A DNA stretch of 64,000 bases, taken from assembly GCF_014648555.1 (NCBI RefSeq), contig NZ_BMRI01000027.1, forward strand, positions 1 through 64,000. The letters are read 5' to 3'. Source of the DNA: Kitasatospora griseola. Its GTDB lineage: Bacteria; Actinomycetota; Actinomycetes; Streptomycetales; Streptomycetaceae. Below, one piece after another: positions 27,463-35,090 of this stretch (positions within the stretch are counted from its first letter, which is position 1; every line of letters starts with the position of its first letter). The position numbers and the translations under genes were made by a program. A model generated the notes under the pieces. It was not told where the DNA came from and ran no database searches. It saw only the letters and a program-made list of their open reading frames with translations.

Positions 27463-28092
27463 CTACAAGATCGTGGAGGCGAGGCGGCGCCCCTCGGCCA
27501 GGAACGCCGTGGTCGCCGACAGATCGCCCAGCTCGGCGAGGGTGCGGGCGGCGCCGAAGGGGGCGTTCCAGAACGCGCCGCTGCGCGGCGTCGGCGGGCC
27601 GACGTACGCGTACGGCTCGGCCTGGAAGTCGTCGCCCGGCGAGAGGCCGTAGTTCACGCCGTCCACCGTCACCGCCAGGTCGAAGTGCTCGGGCCACAGC
27701 ACCGGATCGGCCTGCGCGAACAGCGCCCGCAGCGCCGCGTCGCCGTGCGCGAAGCAGGCGGCGACGGCGTCCGCACCCGCAGCGTCCAGCTCCAGCGGCT
27801 GGTCGAGCGCCACGCCCGAGCCGTCCCGGTACAGGCCCTCCGGTCGGCCCGCGACGATCCCGGCGGCCGCGCCGAGTTCCGCACAGCTCACCCCCGGAAG
27901 GTCCAACGCCCGCCCGGCGGCGATCAGTTGGGCACTGCGGACGCGCAACCGGGGCTCGAAGCGGGTGGCGAACCCGCCGGGATAGGCGCGCAGCCGGACG
28001 GTGCCCGCGAGCCGGTACTGCGGACCGGCCAACAGGTGCTCGGCGACCGCGTGCAGCGCGGTACGGGCCTTGGCGAACCGCTGCGCGTCCAT
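27463..28092 (-). CDS. Conserved hypothetical protein
   Basis: 209 residues, soluble. Start ATG 28092 has GAGG eight bases upstream and removes an unlikely N-terminal extension. Visible segments: KARTALHAVAEHLLAGPQYRLAGTVRLRAYPGGFATRFEPRLRV, SCAELGAAAGIVAGRPEGLYRDGSG, a His/Glu stretch VLWPEHFDLAVTVDGVNYGLSPGDDF, and EPYAYVGPPTPRSGAFWNAPFGA. These read as a compact alpha/beta protein; similar unannotated proteins occur in actinomycetes. No catalytic assignment can be made. Confidence 0.75.
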   Translation of the reverse strand: MDAQRFAKARTALHAVAEHLLAGPQYRLAGTVRLRAYPGGFATRFEPRLRVRSAQLIAAGRALDLPGVSCAELGAAAGIVAGRPEGLYRDGSGVALDQPLELDAAGADAVAACFAHGDAALRALFAQADPVLWPEHFDLAVTVDGVNYGLSPGDDFQAEPYAYVGPPTPRSGAFWNAPFGAARTLAELGDLSATTAFLAEGRRLASTIL

Positions 28093-28148
28093 ACCGCCAT
28101 CCTCGCGCGCGACGCGGGCCGTGGCCAGGGGCGACAGTCCCGGATCGG

Positions 28149-28625
28149 TCACCGTCCCGGCCGGACCAGGCCGGTCTCGTGGGCGAGCACCACCGCCCGG
28201 GCCCCGTCGCGGAGGGCGAGCTCGGCGAGGATCCGGGCGACGTGGGTCTTCACGGTGGCCTCGCCCAGCGTCAGCCGTTGGGCCGGTTCGCCGTTGGACA
28301 GGCCGTCGCCGAGCATCGTCAGGACCTCCAACTCCTGGGGCGTCGGCGCCGCCAGGTCGCGGTGCACGGCCGGGACGGGACCGGCGGGGTCGGTGCCGAA
28401 CGGCCGGTCGGCGGCGAAGCGTTCCACCGGCCGGCGGGTGAGGGAGGGTGCGAGCAGCGCGTCGCCGGGGTCGACCGACCGGACGGCGGCGACCAGGTGA
28501 GCGGCCGTCACGTCCTTGAGCCGGAAGCCGCTGGTGCCCAGGGCCGGGGCGGCGTAAACGTAGCGGTCGAGGTCGAAGGTGGTCGGCATCAGCACCCGGG
28601 GCAAAGGGGCGAAGGGCGCGCTCAT
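28149..28625 (-). pseudogene. N-terminally truncated LuxR-type response regulator
   Basis: The sequence begins in the middle of a receiver domain (PRVLMPTTFDLDRYVYAAPA, FRLKDV), so the first 70-80 residues, including the acidic pocket and phosphoacceptor Asp, are missing. The C-terminal LuxR helix-turn-helix is present but eroded: PTPQELEVLTMLGDGLSNGEPAQRL replaces the normal LTPREREVL...NAEIA pattern. No partner kinase is adjacent. It is best seen as a degraded gene; a truncated DNA-binding protein expressed from an ATG near 28625 is possible but less likely. Confidence 0.7.
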
Positions 28626-28769
28626 GCGCCCGCCAGCGGGATCCGGGCGCGCACCCGGCACCGGCTTCGGCGGCTCGGCCGACCGTCGCCGAGGTGCTGC
28701 GCGGCGAGTGAGCGTCTCCCGGTCCCGGTCGGGGTGAGCGCCGCCCCCGTCGGTCGGGTCATCGGGCTC

Positions 28770-29366
28770 TCAGCGAGGGTCCCTGCGCATGCACCAGGTG
28801 CGGGGGCCGTCGCCGGGGAGGCGGACCTCGGCGGTGACCCGGAAGCCGAGGCGCTCGTAGAACCGCACTTTCGCCTCGCTGGAGGTCTCCAGGAACGCCG
28901 GACATCCGGCGCGCCCGGCCTCCTGGATGCCGGGAAGCAGCACCGCGCTGCCGAGGCCCTTCCCCTGGACTTCGGGGGCGGTCGCCACGGTCTCCAGGAA
29001 CCATCCCGGTTCCCGGGGCCGGTACGGGGCCATGGTCTCGTCCGCAGCGATCGAAGCGGCCATCCGGTCGCCGCTGAGTTCGCCGAGGGTCGGCCCGAGC
29101 TCGTCGAGGACGGGCGACGGGTCCTGGCCGGGGACGGCCCAGACGGCCACGGCGCGGCCCTCCTCGGCGACCCAGACCCGGCCGTACACCATGCCGATAC
29201 GCGTCAGACACAGCTCCTGGTAGCGCCGGATCCGCTCCTCGTGGCCGTCCGCCGCGATCACGTGCCGCGTGAAGGGGTAGTCGGCGAAGGCCCGGGCGAG
29301 GGTGTCGACCGCAGTGGGGACGTCGCCATCGGAGATGGGGCGCACGGAAGGCGCGTTCTGGGACAT
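28770..29366 (-). CDS. GNAT-family N-acetyltransferase
   Basis: 198 residues. Acetyl-CoA-binding motif A is clear: LETVATAPEVQGKGLGSAVLLPGIQEAGRAG, followed by motif B FLETSSEAKVRFYERLGFRVTAEVRLPGDGPRTWCMRR. The layout (long N-terminal part, W-rich middle, 'FYERLGF') is that of streptomycete GNATs similar to puromycin acetyltransferases. Acceptor unknown. Start taken as ATG 29366; a GTG six bases upstream is an alternative. Confidence 0.88.
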   Translation of the reverse strand: MSQNAPSVRPISDGDVPTAVDTLARAFADYPFTRHVIAADGHEERIRRYQELCLTRIGMVYGRVWVAEEGRAVAVWAVPGQDPSPVLDELGPTLGELSGDRMAASIAADETMAPYRPREPGWFLETVATAPEVQGKGLGSAVLLPGIQEAGRAGCPAFLETSSEAKVRFYERLGFRVTAEVRLPGDGPRTWCMRRDPR

Positions 29367-29451
29367 TTTCACCGTTCGATCCTGACAGCGGGCCAGTTCC
29401 TCGACAAACGATTTCGACCGGACGCACGGCGGTGCCGGGCGCGGCCGCTCG

Positions 29452-30096
29452 TCACGCCCCGAGGTAGCGCAGCACGGCCAGCACCCGGCGGCTGTACCCG
29501 GCCGTGCGAGGCAGGTCGAGCTTGTCGAACAGGGTGTTCAGGTGCTTCTCGACGGCGCTCAGCGACAGGTGCAGGCGCTGGGCGATCGCGGCGTTGGTGT
29601 GGCCCTCGGCGAGCGCCTCCAGCACGGTGCGCTCGCGCGGGGTGAGCCGGGCCAGCGGGTCGGCGTGCTCGGTGCGCACCACCAGGCGGCGGACCACCTC
29701 GGGGTCGATCACCGCGCCGCCGGAGCCGACCCGGGTGAGCGCGTCCAGGAACTCCTCCACCTCGGCCACCCGGTCCTTGAGCAGGTACCCGACCCGCTCC
29801 GCGCCGGACGCCAACAGCTGGGCGGCGTACCCGCGTTCGATGTGCTGGGAGAGCACCAGCACGCCGACCTCGGGCCGGCTCTCCCGGATCCGCACCGCGG
29901 CCCGCACCCCTTCGTCGGTGTGCGTGGGCGGCATCCGGATGTCGACCACCACCACGTCCGGCGGCTCCGTGTCCACCGCGGCGAGCAGCGCCTCGGCGTC
30001 GCCGACGGCGGCCAGCACCTGGTGGCCCTCCTCGGCGAGCAGCCGGACCAGGCCCTCCCGCAGCAGCGTCGAGTCCTCGGCGACGATCACCCGCAT
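29452..30096 (-). CDS. NarL/LuxR-type response regulator
   Basis: 214 residues. Receiver domain with acidic residues in VIVAEDS, phosphoacceptor Asp52 in VVVVDIRMPPTHTDEG, switch Ser in VLVLSQH and Lys in YLLKDRV; LuxR helix-turn-helix LTPRERTVLEALAEGHTNAAIAQRLHLSLSAVEKHLNTLFDKL. The 'MPPTHTDEG' loop is typical of regulators paired with sensor-domain (PF13796-like) kinases. Overlaps the upstream kinase by 10 bases. Target unknown. Confidence 0.93.
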   Translation of the reverse strand: MRVIVAEDSTLLREGLVRLLAEEGHQVLAAVGDAEALLAAVDTEPPDVVVVDIRMPPTHTDEGVRAAVRIRESRPEVGVLVLSQHIERGYAAQLLASGAERVGYLLKDRVAEVEEFLDALTRVGSGGAVIDPEVVRRLVVRTEHADPLARLTPRERTVLEALAEGHTNAAIAQRLHLSLSAVEKHLNTLFDKLDLPRTAGYSRRVLAVLRYLGA

Positions 30097-31244
30097 GGCA
30101 GCTCCGCAGTGACGACGGTGGGGCCCCCGGCGGGGCTGTGGACGTTCAGGGTCCCGTCGAGCGCGGCGACCCGGCCGCGCAGCCCCGACAGGCCGCCGCC
30201 CGCCGGATCCGCGCCGCCCCGCCCGTCGTCCTCGACCCGGACGGTGAGCCGCTCGCCGTCCCGCTGCACGGCGACCTCGATCGCCCCGGCTGCGGAGTGC
30301 TTGGCGGCATTGGTGACGCACTCGCTGACCACGAAGTACGCGGCGGTGAGCACCGGCCCGGGCAGCGTCCCGCCCACCCGGTGACGCACTCGCAACGGGA
30401 TCGGGCAGCGCTCGGCGAGACCGGTCAGCGCCTCGTCCAGGCCCAGGGTGTCCAGCGCGGACGGGTAGACCCGCCAGGCGACCTCGCGCAGCTCCGTGAG
30501 CACCTCGGCGGCCTCCCGGTGCGCCTGCCGCAGCAACTCGTCGGTCCGCTGCGGGTCCCCGCCGCGCCGGGCCCGGCCCAGCAGCAGCCGCAGCGCGACC
30601 AGCCGCTGCTGGACGCCGTCGTGCAGATCGCGCTCGATCCGCCGCCGCTCGGCGTCCACGGCGTGCAGCACGGCGGCCCGGCTGTCGGCGAGCTCGGCGA
30701 TCCGCCGGCGCAGCAGCTCGGCCTCGGACGGGCCGAAGCACTCCCGGGCCAGCCGCGCGTCCAGCTCGGCCAGCGAGGCCAGGCCCTGCACGGCGAGGAA
30801 CAGCAGGACGCCGCCCAGCAGCACCTGCCCGAGCAGATCCGCGACGCTCAGCGTGCCGCGCAGCACCCCCGCCGCGAGCAGCACCACCAGCACCGCCCCG
30901 AACCCGATCAGGCCCAGCACCAGGCCCGCCACCAGCCCGACACCGGTCCGCCGGGCCAGGTACCGCAGCACCTTCCGGCTGTCGGCCCGGTAGTGCTCGG
31001 GGAACCGGTCCCCGAACCACGTCACCCGCCGCGCCCGCTCCACCCCGGCCAGCCGGACGACACCGCCCTGCCACGCGGTCCGGGCCCACGCCCCCGTGCC
31101 CGGCCAGGGCAGCAGCGGCCCCAGCAGCGCACCGGCCAGCACCAGGTACAGCGCGGCGAACGGCGCGGTCAGCATCCCCAGCAACCCGCCGACGGCCCGG
31201 CGCGGCACGGGAACGGTTTCCGTCACGATCGGTTCCTCCCCCAT
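30087..31244 (-). CDS. Sensor histidine kinase with PF13796-like sensor domain
   Basis: 385 residues. N-terminal membrane sensor domain with about four hydrophobic segments (LTAPFAALYLVLAGALLGPLLPW, TGVGLVAGLVLGLIGFGAVLVVLLAAGVL, LLGQVLLGGVLLFLAVQGLASL). The dimerisation/phosphoacceptor box is AERRRIERDLHDGVQQRLVALRLLL, with His in DLHDG. The ATPase part has N box VVSECVTNAAKHS and G boxes VEDDGRGG and GLSGLRGRVAALDG. Cytoplasmic-membrane kinase that phosphorylates the adjacent regulator; signal unknown. Confidence 0.93.
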   Translation of the reverse strand: MGEEPIVTETVPVPRRAVGGLLGMLTAPFAALYLVLAGALLGPLLPWPGTGAWARTAWQGGVVRLAGVERARRVTWFGDRFPEHYRADSRKVLRYLARRTGVGLVAGLVLGLIGFGAVLVVLLAAGVLRGTLSVADLLGQVLLGGVLLFLAVQGLASLAELDARLARECFGPSEAELLRRRIAELADSRAAVLHAVDAERRRIERDLHDGVQQRLVALRLLLGRARRGGDPQRTDELLRQAHREAAEVLTELREVAWRVYPSALDTLGLDEALTGLAERCPIPLRVRHRVGGTLPGPVLTAAYFVVSECVTNAAKHSAAGAIEVAVQRDGERLTVRVEDDGRGGADPAGGGLSGLRGRVAALDGTLNVHSPAGGPTVVTAELPCG

Positions 31245-31407
31245 GGAACGAGAGCCTACTGTCCGTCATGATCGTCGGTTCGTCGAGGACTTGACGCATC
31301 GCCGAGAAGGACCCGCCACCGGCGGTGCCCGGGCTCTGCCCGCCGCCCGGACGGGCGCGCGAAATCCGGTGGCCGCCTTCTCCGCCGCGTCCCTAGGCTC
31401 AGCGGCC

Positions 31408-31629
31408 ATGGCCCACAACACTGTCGACCCGGCGACGATGACGCCGGAGATGGCGGCGCAGATCCGCGCCTGGCGCTGCGACGAGGACTACAGCCGGCGC
31501 ACCGTGGCCCAGGCCGCGACCGACCTGTGGGGCTCCGACTGGGGCAGCAACCAGCTCTACGGCGAGGACCTCTGCAGGGCCGCGGCGAAGCTGCTGGGCG
31601 AGAACGTCGACCGGGAGCCGTGGAACTGA
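31408..31629 (+). CDS. Small conserved hypothetical protein
   Basis: 73 residues, soluble, acidic. Reads as a small helical protein: TPEMAAQIRAWRCDEDYSRRTVAQAATDLWGSDWGSNQLYGEDLCRAAAKLLGE. The 'WRxDxxYSRRTVA..' pattern suggests a short DNA- or protein-binding helical domain, found as orphan small genes in streptomycetes; no function is known. Possible promoter CCTAGGCT just upstream. Its stop codon is embedded in a 13-bp inverted repeat shared with the convergent dedA gene. Confidence 0.7.
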   Translation: MAHNTVDPATMTPEMAAQIRAWRCDEDYSRRTVAQAATDLWGSDWGSNQLYGEDLCRAAAKLLGENVDREPWN

Positions 31630-31729
31630 ACGGCCGGGTCTCGGATCCGGTGAGCGGACCGGACACCGGCGGCTCCCCGTGAGCGACCCCCTGCCGCCCG
31701 TCGTCGCCCGACGGCGCCCGGCCGTTCAG
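31626..31729. terminator. Long-range inverted repeat spanning both convergent stops
   Basis: CTGAACGGCCGGG (31626-31638) and CCCGGCCGTTCAG (31717-31729) are perfect 13-bp inverted copies 78 bases apart. The left arm contains the stop of the 73-residue gene, the right arm the stop of dedA. RNA read through from either side could form the stem. Confidence 0.5.
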
Positions 31730-32385
31730 CGGGCCCGGCGGTGCCGGGAGTCGCGGCTGCGCAGGCGCAGGCCCAGGTAGACCGCGATGGCGATCAGGGC
31801 GAGGACCAGGACGGTCTTGGAGAAGATGCCGACGTAGCCCTCGACCACGTCCCAGCGGTCGCCGAGGACGTAGCCGGCCATCACCAGCACGGTGTTCCAG
31901 GCGAGGCTGCCGACGGCGGTGAGGGCAGTGAAGCGGGCCAGGGCCATCCGTTCGACGCCGGCGGGGACGGAGATCAGGCTGCGGAAGATCGGCACCATCC
32001 GGCCTAGCAGGACGGCCTTGGTGCCGTGCCGGGCGAACCAGGCTTCGGTGCGCTCCAGGTCGGAGACCTTGACGAGCGGGAGCCGGGCCCAGATCGCGTG
32101 CATCCGGTCGCGGCCGAAGACCGCGCCGAGCAGGTAGAGGGCGAGCGCGCCCGCCACCGAGCCGGCGGTGGTCCAGCCGAGGGCGGACAGCAGGCTGAGG
32201 GTGCCGCGGCCGGCCGCGAAGCCGGTGAGCGGCAGGATCACCTCGCTGGGCAGCGGCGGGAACAGGTTCTCCAGGGCGATGGCGAGGCCGGCGCCGGGTC
32301 CGCCGAGGGTGTCGACCAGGCCGGCCGCCCAGCCGGCGACGCCGTCGGTGGGCGTCTGTGCGGTCGCCAGGGAAATGAGCTGCAT
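31726..32385 (-). CDS. DedA/SNARE-associated family membrane protein
   Basis: 219 residues. DedA signatures are clear: ALENLFPPLPSEVILPLTGFAAGRG, YLLGAVFGRDRM, and FARHGTKAVLLGRMVPIFRSLISVPAGVERMALARFTALTAVGSLAWNTVLVMAGYVLG, plus a C-terminal membrane helix and basic tail. DedA proteins act in the cytoplasmic membrane as putative lipid (undecaprenyl-phosphate-type) transporters or flippases that support envelope homeostasis. ATG 32385 has GGAGAA upstream. A perfect 8-bp hairpin (CCCCCGGG 32412-32419 / CCCGGGGG 32427-32434) lies in the leader. Confidence 0.92.
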   Translation of the reverse strand: MQLISLATAQTPTDGVAGWAAGLVDTLGGPGAGLAIALENLFPPLPSEVILPLTGFAAGRGTLSLLSALGWTTAGSVAGALALYLLGAVFGRDRMHAIWARLPLVKVSDLERTEAWFARHGTKAVLLGRMVPIFRSLISVPAGVERMALARFTALTAVGSLAWNTVLVMAGYVLGDRWDVVEGYVGIFSKTVLVLALIAIAVYLGLRLRSRDSRHRRAR

Positions 32386-32524
32386 GACCGGGTTCTCCTC
32401 AGATGGGCACTCCCCCGGGCGGTTCTCCCGGGGGCGTCACTCATCCTGGAATCCGCAGCTCAGCGGCGGTACGCGGTTTCCCACCCAGCCGGATTACGGG
32501 TTTCCGCACCCCCGGACACGCCGC

Positions 32525-32555
32525 GGCCCCCGGTGGAGGAGCTCCACAGGGGGCC
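32525..32555. terminator. Terminator after the lytic transglycosylase
   Basis: GGCCCCCGGTGG (32525-32536) pairs with CCACAGGGGGCC (32544-32555), one mismatch, loop of seven bases, about 20 bases downstream of the - strand stop at 32575. Confidence 0.65.
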
Positions 32556-32574
32556 GGGCGGCGGACGAGGCGAC

Positions 32575-33327
32575 TTAGTAGCCCCGCCAGTAGGCGCCGT
32601 AGCCACGGGCGGCGGCCATGTTGTCCATGGAGCCGTAGCGGGCGTCGCAGTAGCGCGAGCTGGCGATCAGGTTGTCGACGGGGTTCCGGATGTCGGTGTG
32701 ACCGGGCAGCGCGTAGGCGCGGAAGGTCGGCTGGATCATCTGGGTCAGGCCGATCGACGGGGTGCCGTTCTTGGCGTTGATGTCCCAGTTGTTGATCGCG
32801 TTCGGGTTGCCCGACGACTCGGCGATCGCCGCGGCGCGCATCGCCTTCGCGGACGGGACGGGCTTGCCGGCGGCGGCCAGCACGTCACGGGCCTCGGCGA
32901 TCCAGCCGTCCAGGTTGTTCGCGTAGGTCGGCTTGGCGGGCGCCGGCGCGGGCTCCGGGGCCGGGGCCGGAGCCGGGGCGGGGGCAGGCGCGGGCTCGGG
33001 GGCCGGCTCGGGCTGCGGCTGCGGCTCGGGCTGGGGCTGGGGCTGGGGCTGCTCGGCGGGCTGCTGCTGCTCCTGCGGCTGCTGCTCCGGCTGGGGCTGC
33101 GGCTGCTGCTGGTCCTGCGGCTGCTGCTCGGCGTTCTGGCCGTCGGTGGCGACCGCCGCGGTCTCGGCCTTGGCAGGCGCCGGGGAGGCGACCGCCTGGC
33201 TCATGGGCAGCAGGGCGCCGACGGCGATGGCGCCGGCCAGGCCCACGCCGAGGAAGGCGTCGGGCATCCGGTGGTGGCCCATCCGGATCTGCGGCAGTCG
33301 GCCGAGATTGGTCTTGATGCGTCGCAT
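32575..33327 (-). CDS. Secreted SLT-domain lytic transglycosylase with Gln/Pro-rich linker
   Basis: 250 residues. Signal sequence or N-terminal membrane segment (DAFLGVGLAGAIAVGALLPMSQAVAS), then a low-complexity linker of about 70 residues alternating QPQPEQQPQ and PAPAPEPAP units, then a compact SLT-like domain: AEARDVLAAAGKPVPSAKAMRAAAIAESSGNPNAINNWD with the catalytic Glu in IAESSG, IGLTQMIQPTFRAYALPG, and NPVDNLIASSRYCDARYG. It should cleave peptidoglycan in the wall. ATG 33327 is preceded by GGAGG. The linker probably spans the wall; its repeats may vary in length between strains. Confidence 0.9.
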   Translation of the reverse strand: MRRIKTNLGRLPQIRMGHHRMPDAFLGVGLAGAIAVGALLPMSQAVASPAPAKAETAAVATDGQNAEQQPQDQQQPQPQPEQQPQEQQQPAEQPQPQPQPEPQPQPEPAPEPAPAPAPAPAPAPEPAPAPAKPTYANNLDGWIAEARDVLAAAGKPVPSAKAMRAAAIAESSGNPNAINNWDINAKNGTPSIGLTQMIQPTFRAYALPGHTDIRNPVDNLIASSRYCDARYGSMDNMAAARGYGAYWRGY

Positions 33328-33797
33328 GTCGAGTACCTCCGAGAGTCGTGTTCCAGGTCACGCCGCACCCGGGCTGGACATGGCGGAACTCCGCGGTACT
33401 GCGGGGTTCCTCGGCCCGGGACGGCCGGCCCGGCGGCTCGTGCTCACCGGGGACGCGGCGCCGCACTGGTGTGTGGCGGTCTGCTGCGTCGTGAAGCCCC
33501 GTGAGCATCTGAACGGCTCGGGGCACAACCACGACATTGCCTGAGCCCCCAACCCGGCGGCAAACATCCCGAAATGGGGCACCTCGGACCCGTCGACCAG
33601 CCTGCTTCCCTTGCGCGACAAGGGATCTGGCGGCCCGCCGGGGCCGACTTTCCCAGCTGCTTATGAGGAGGCTCACAGGCCGCTCCCAGGAAGCGCCAAC
33701 CCCGCCCGGCGACACGGAATTTGGGCCCGCGCCCAAGCGCGCCAAGGCCTCCGGGCCACCCCGGGCCCGCCGCCGGACCGCATCCGCCCGGCCCGCC
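33328..33797. promoter_or_regulatory. Long upstream region of the transglycosylase gene
   Basis: About 470 bases with no supported gene. Contains the hairpin/palindrome CCCTTG (33608-33613) / CAAGGG (33619-33624). Long leaders before wall hydrolase genes in streptomycetes often hold ydaO-type c-di-AMP riboswitches, but I could not find the conserved ydaO core here. Confidence 0.35.
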
Positions 33798-33990
33798 CTG
33801 TGACCCCGGCCACCGGCCGTCCGCTGTGGCCCGGCTCTCACCCCGGCCACCCGCCGCAGCCGCCCCGCCACCCGCCGCGCCCGACCTGTGACGGGGGCCA
33901 CCGCCGACCCCCGCGAACGCCCCAGCCCGACTGTGGCCCGGGCCACCCGCACCGCCCCACCGCCGCCGCCCGGCTGTGACCGGGGCCACC
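33798..33990. repeat. Four to five spaced copies of a 17-bp near-palindromic repeat
   Basis: Copies of CTGTGRCCNNGGCCACC at 33798-33814, 33886-33902, 33931-33947 and 33974-33990, plus a degenerate one starting at 33824. The copy at 33931 contains the perfect palindrome GTGGCCCGGGCCAC. The copies at 33886 and 33974 share about 35 bases. All lie just upstream of the AEC transporter gene in DNA without a supported reading frame. Confidence 0.65.
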
Positions 33991-34048
33991 CGCCGACCCC
34001 GGCGAACGACCGTTCGGGCACGCCTGGTTGACTGCGGCGGGAGGTCAG

Positions 34049-34990
34049 GTGGAAGCGTTGGTCGCGGCGTTCGCGCCGATCTGGGTGCTGACGGCGGTCG
34101 GCTGGGCAGCCGGGCGGACCGGGCTGCTGGGCGGGGACGCCGAGACGGTGCTCGGCCGGTTCGTGTTCCACGTGGCGATGCCGGCCGCCCTGTTCACGGT
34201 GGTGGCCCGCACCGATCTGGCGGGGTTCGCCAACACCTCGATGCTGGCGTTCGCCGCCGGGACGCTGGTCGCCTCGCTGCTGGGCCTGCTGGCGGGCCGC
34301 CGCCTGTTCCCGCGCGGGTCCGCCGAGCGGACGGTGGCGGTGATGGCGGCGGGCTACGTGAACTCGGGCAACCTCGGCATCCCGGTGGCCGCGCAGGTGC
34401 TCGGCGACGCGTCCTTCGTCGCGCCGGTGCTGCTGTTCCAGGTGCTGCTGGTGACCCCGGTCATGCTGGCGCTGCTGGACGCAGCCACCGGCTGTGCCGC
34501 CCGCCCGGCCGAGCGGCTGCGCCGGCTGGCGCTGCTGCCGCTGCGCAACCCGGTGATCCTCGGCGCGGGCCTGGGCGCGGTGTTCTCGGCGGCGCACTGG
34601 CGGCTGCCCGGCCCGCTCGCGCACTCGGTGGACCTGCTGGGCGGCGCGGCCGTCCCCGCCGCGCTGGTCACCCTCGGCCTGTCCCTGCACACCCCGCCCG
34701 GCGCGGCCCCGCAGCGCCCGGACCGCGCCGAGCTGGCCGTCACGGTGCTGCTGAAGACCGCCGTCCAGCCGCTGGCCGCGCTGGCGGTGGGCGCGCTGCT
34801 GCTGCACCTGCCGGGCCCGCAGCTGCTGGCGGCGGTGCTGCTGTCGGCGCTGCCGACCGCGCAGAACGTGTACGTGTACGCGCGGCTGTACGGGGCGGCG
34901 CCGGTGCTGGCGCGCTCCTCGGTGCTGATCTCCACGCTGCTGTCGATGCTCACCCTGTCGGGCATCGCCTGGGCGCTGGGCGGACGTTGA
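34049..34990 (+). CDS. AEC-family (auxin efflux carrier-like) transporter
   Basis: 313 residues, about ten membrane segments in two halves. Family features: IWVLTAVGWAAGRTGLLG, the loop VFHVAMPAALFTVVART, the conserved GYVNSGNLGIPVAAQVLGD in the first half and SALPTAQNVYVYARLYG in the second. AEC transporters export organic acids or malate-like anions. GTG 34049 has GGAGG four bases upstream and is preferred to a TTG at 34028. The upstream region carries an array of palindromic repeats that may control it. Confidence 0.88.
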   Translation: MEALVAAFAPIWVLTAVGWAAGRTGLLGGDAETVLGRFVFHVAMPAALFTVVARTDLAGFANTSMLAFAAGTLVASLLGLLAGRRLFPRGSAERTVAVMAAGYVNSGNLGIPVAAQVLGDASFVAPVLLFQVLLVTPVMLALLDAATGCAARPAERLRRLALLPLRNPVILGAGLGAVFSAAHWRLPGPLAHSVDLLGGAAVPAALVTLGLSLHTPPGAAPQRPDRAELAVTVLLKTAVQPLAALAVGALLLHLPGPQLLAAVLLSALPTAQNVYVYARLYGAAPVLARSSVLISTLLSMLTLSGIAWALGGR

Positions 34991-35090
34991 CCGTCGACCG
35001 CCTGTGCGGCAGGTCACAGGCTTCGCCCCGGCCCGGCCCGCTCACGTAGAGTTCGCCGGTATCCATGGGGAGATAGAGGAAGCATCCGCA

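Noticed and set aside
32935-33130. CRISPR-like periodicity in the Gln/Pro/Ala linker
   Set aside because: It is in-frame low-complexity coding sequence without spacers.
33328-33600. ydaO (c-di-AMP) riboswitch before the transglycosylase
   Set aside because: Position fits, but the conserved ydaO core motifs were not found by eye.
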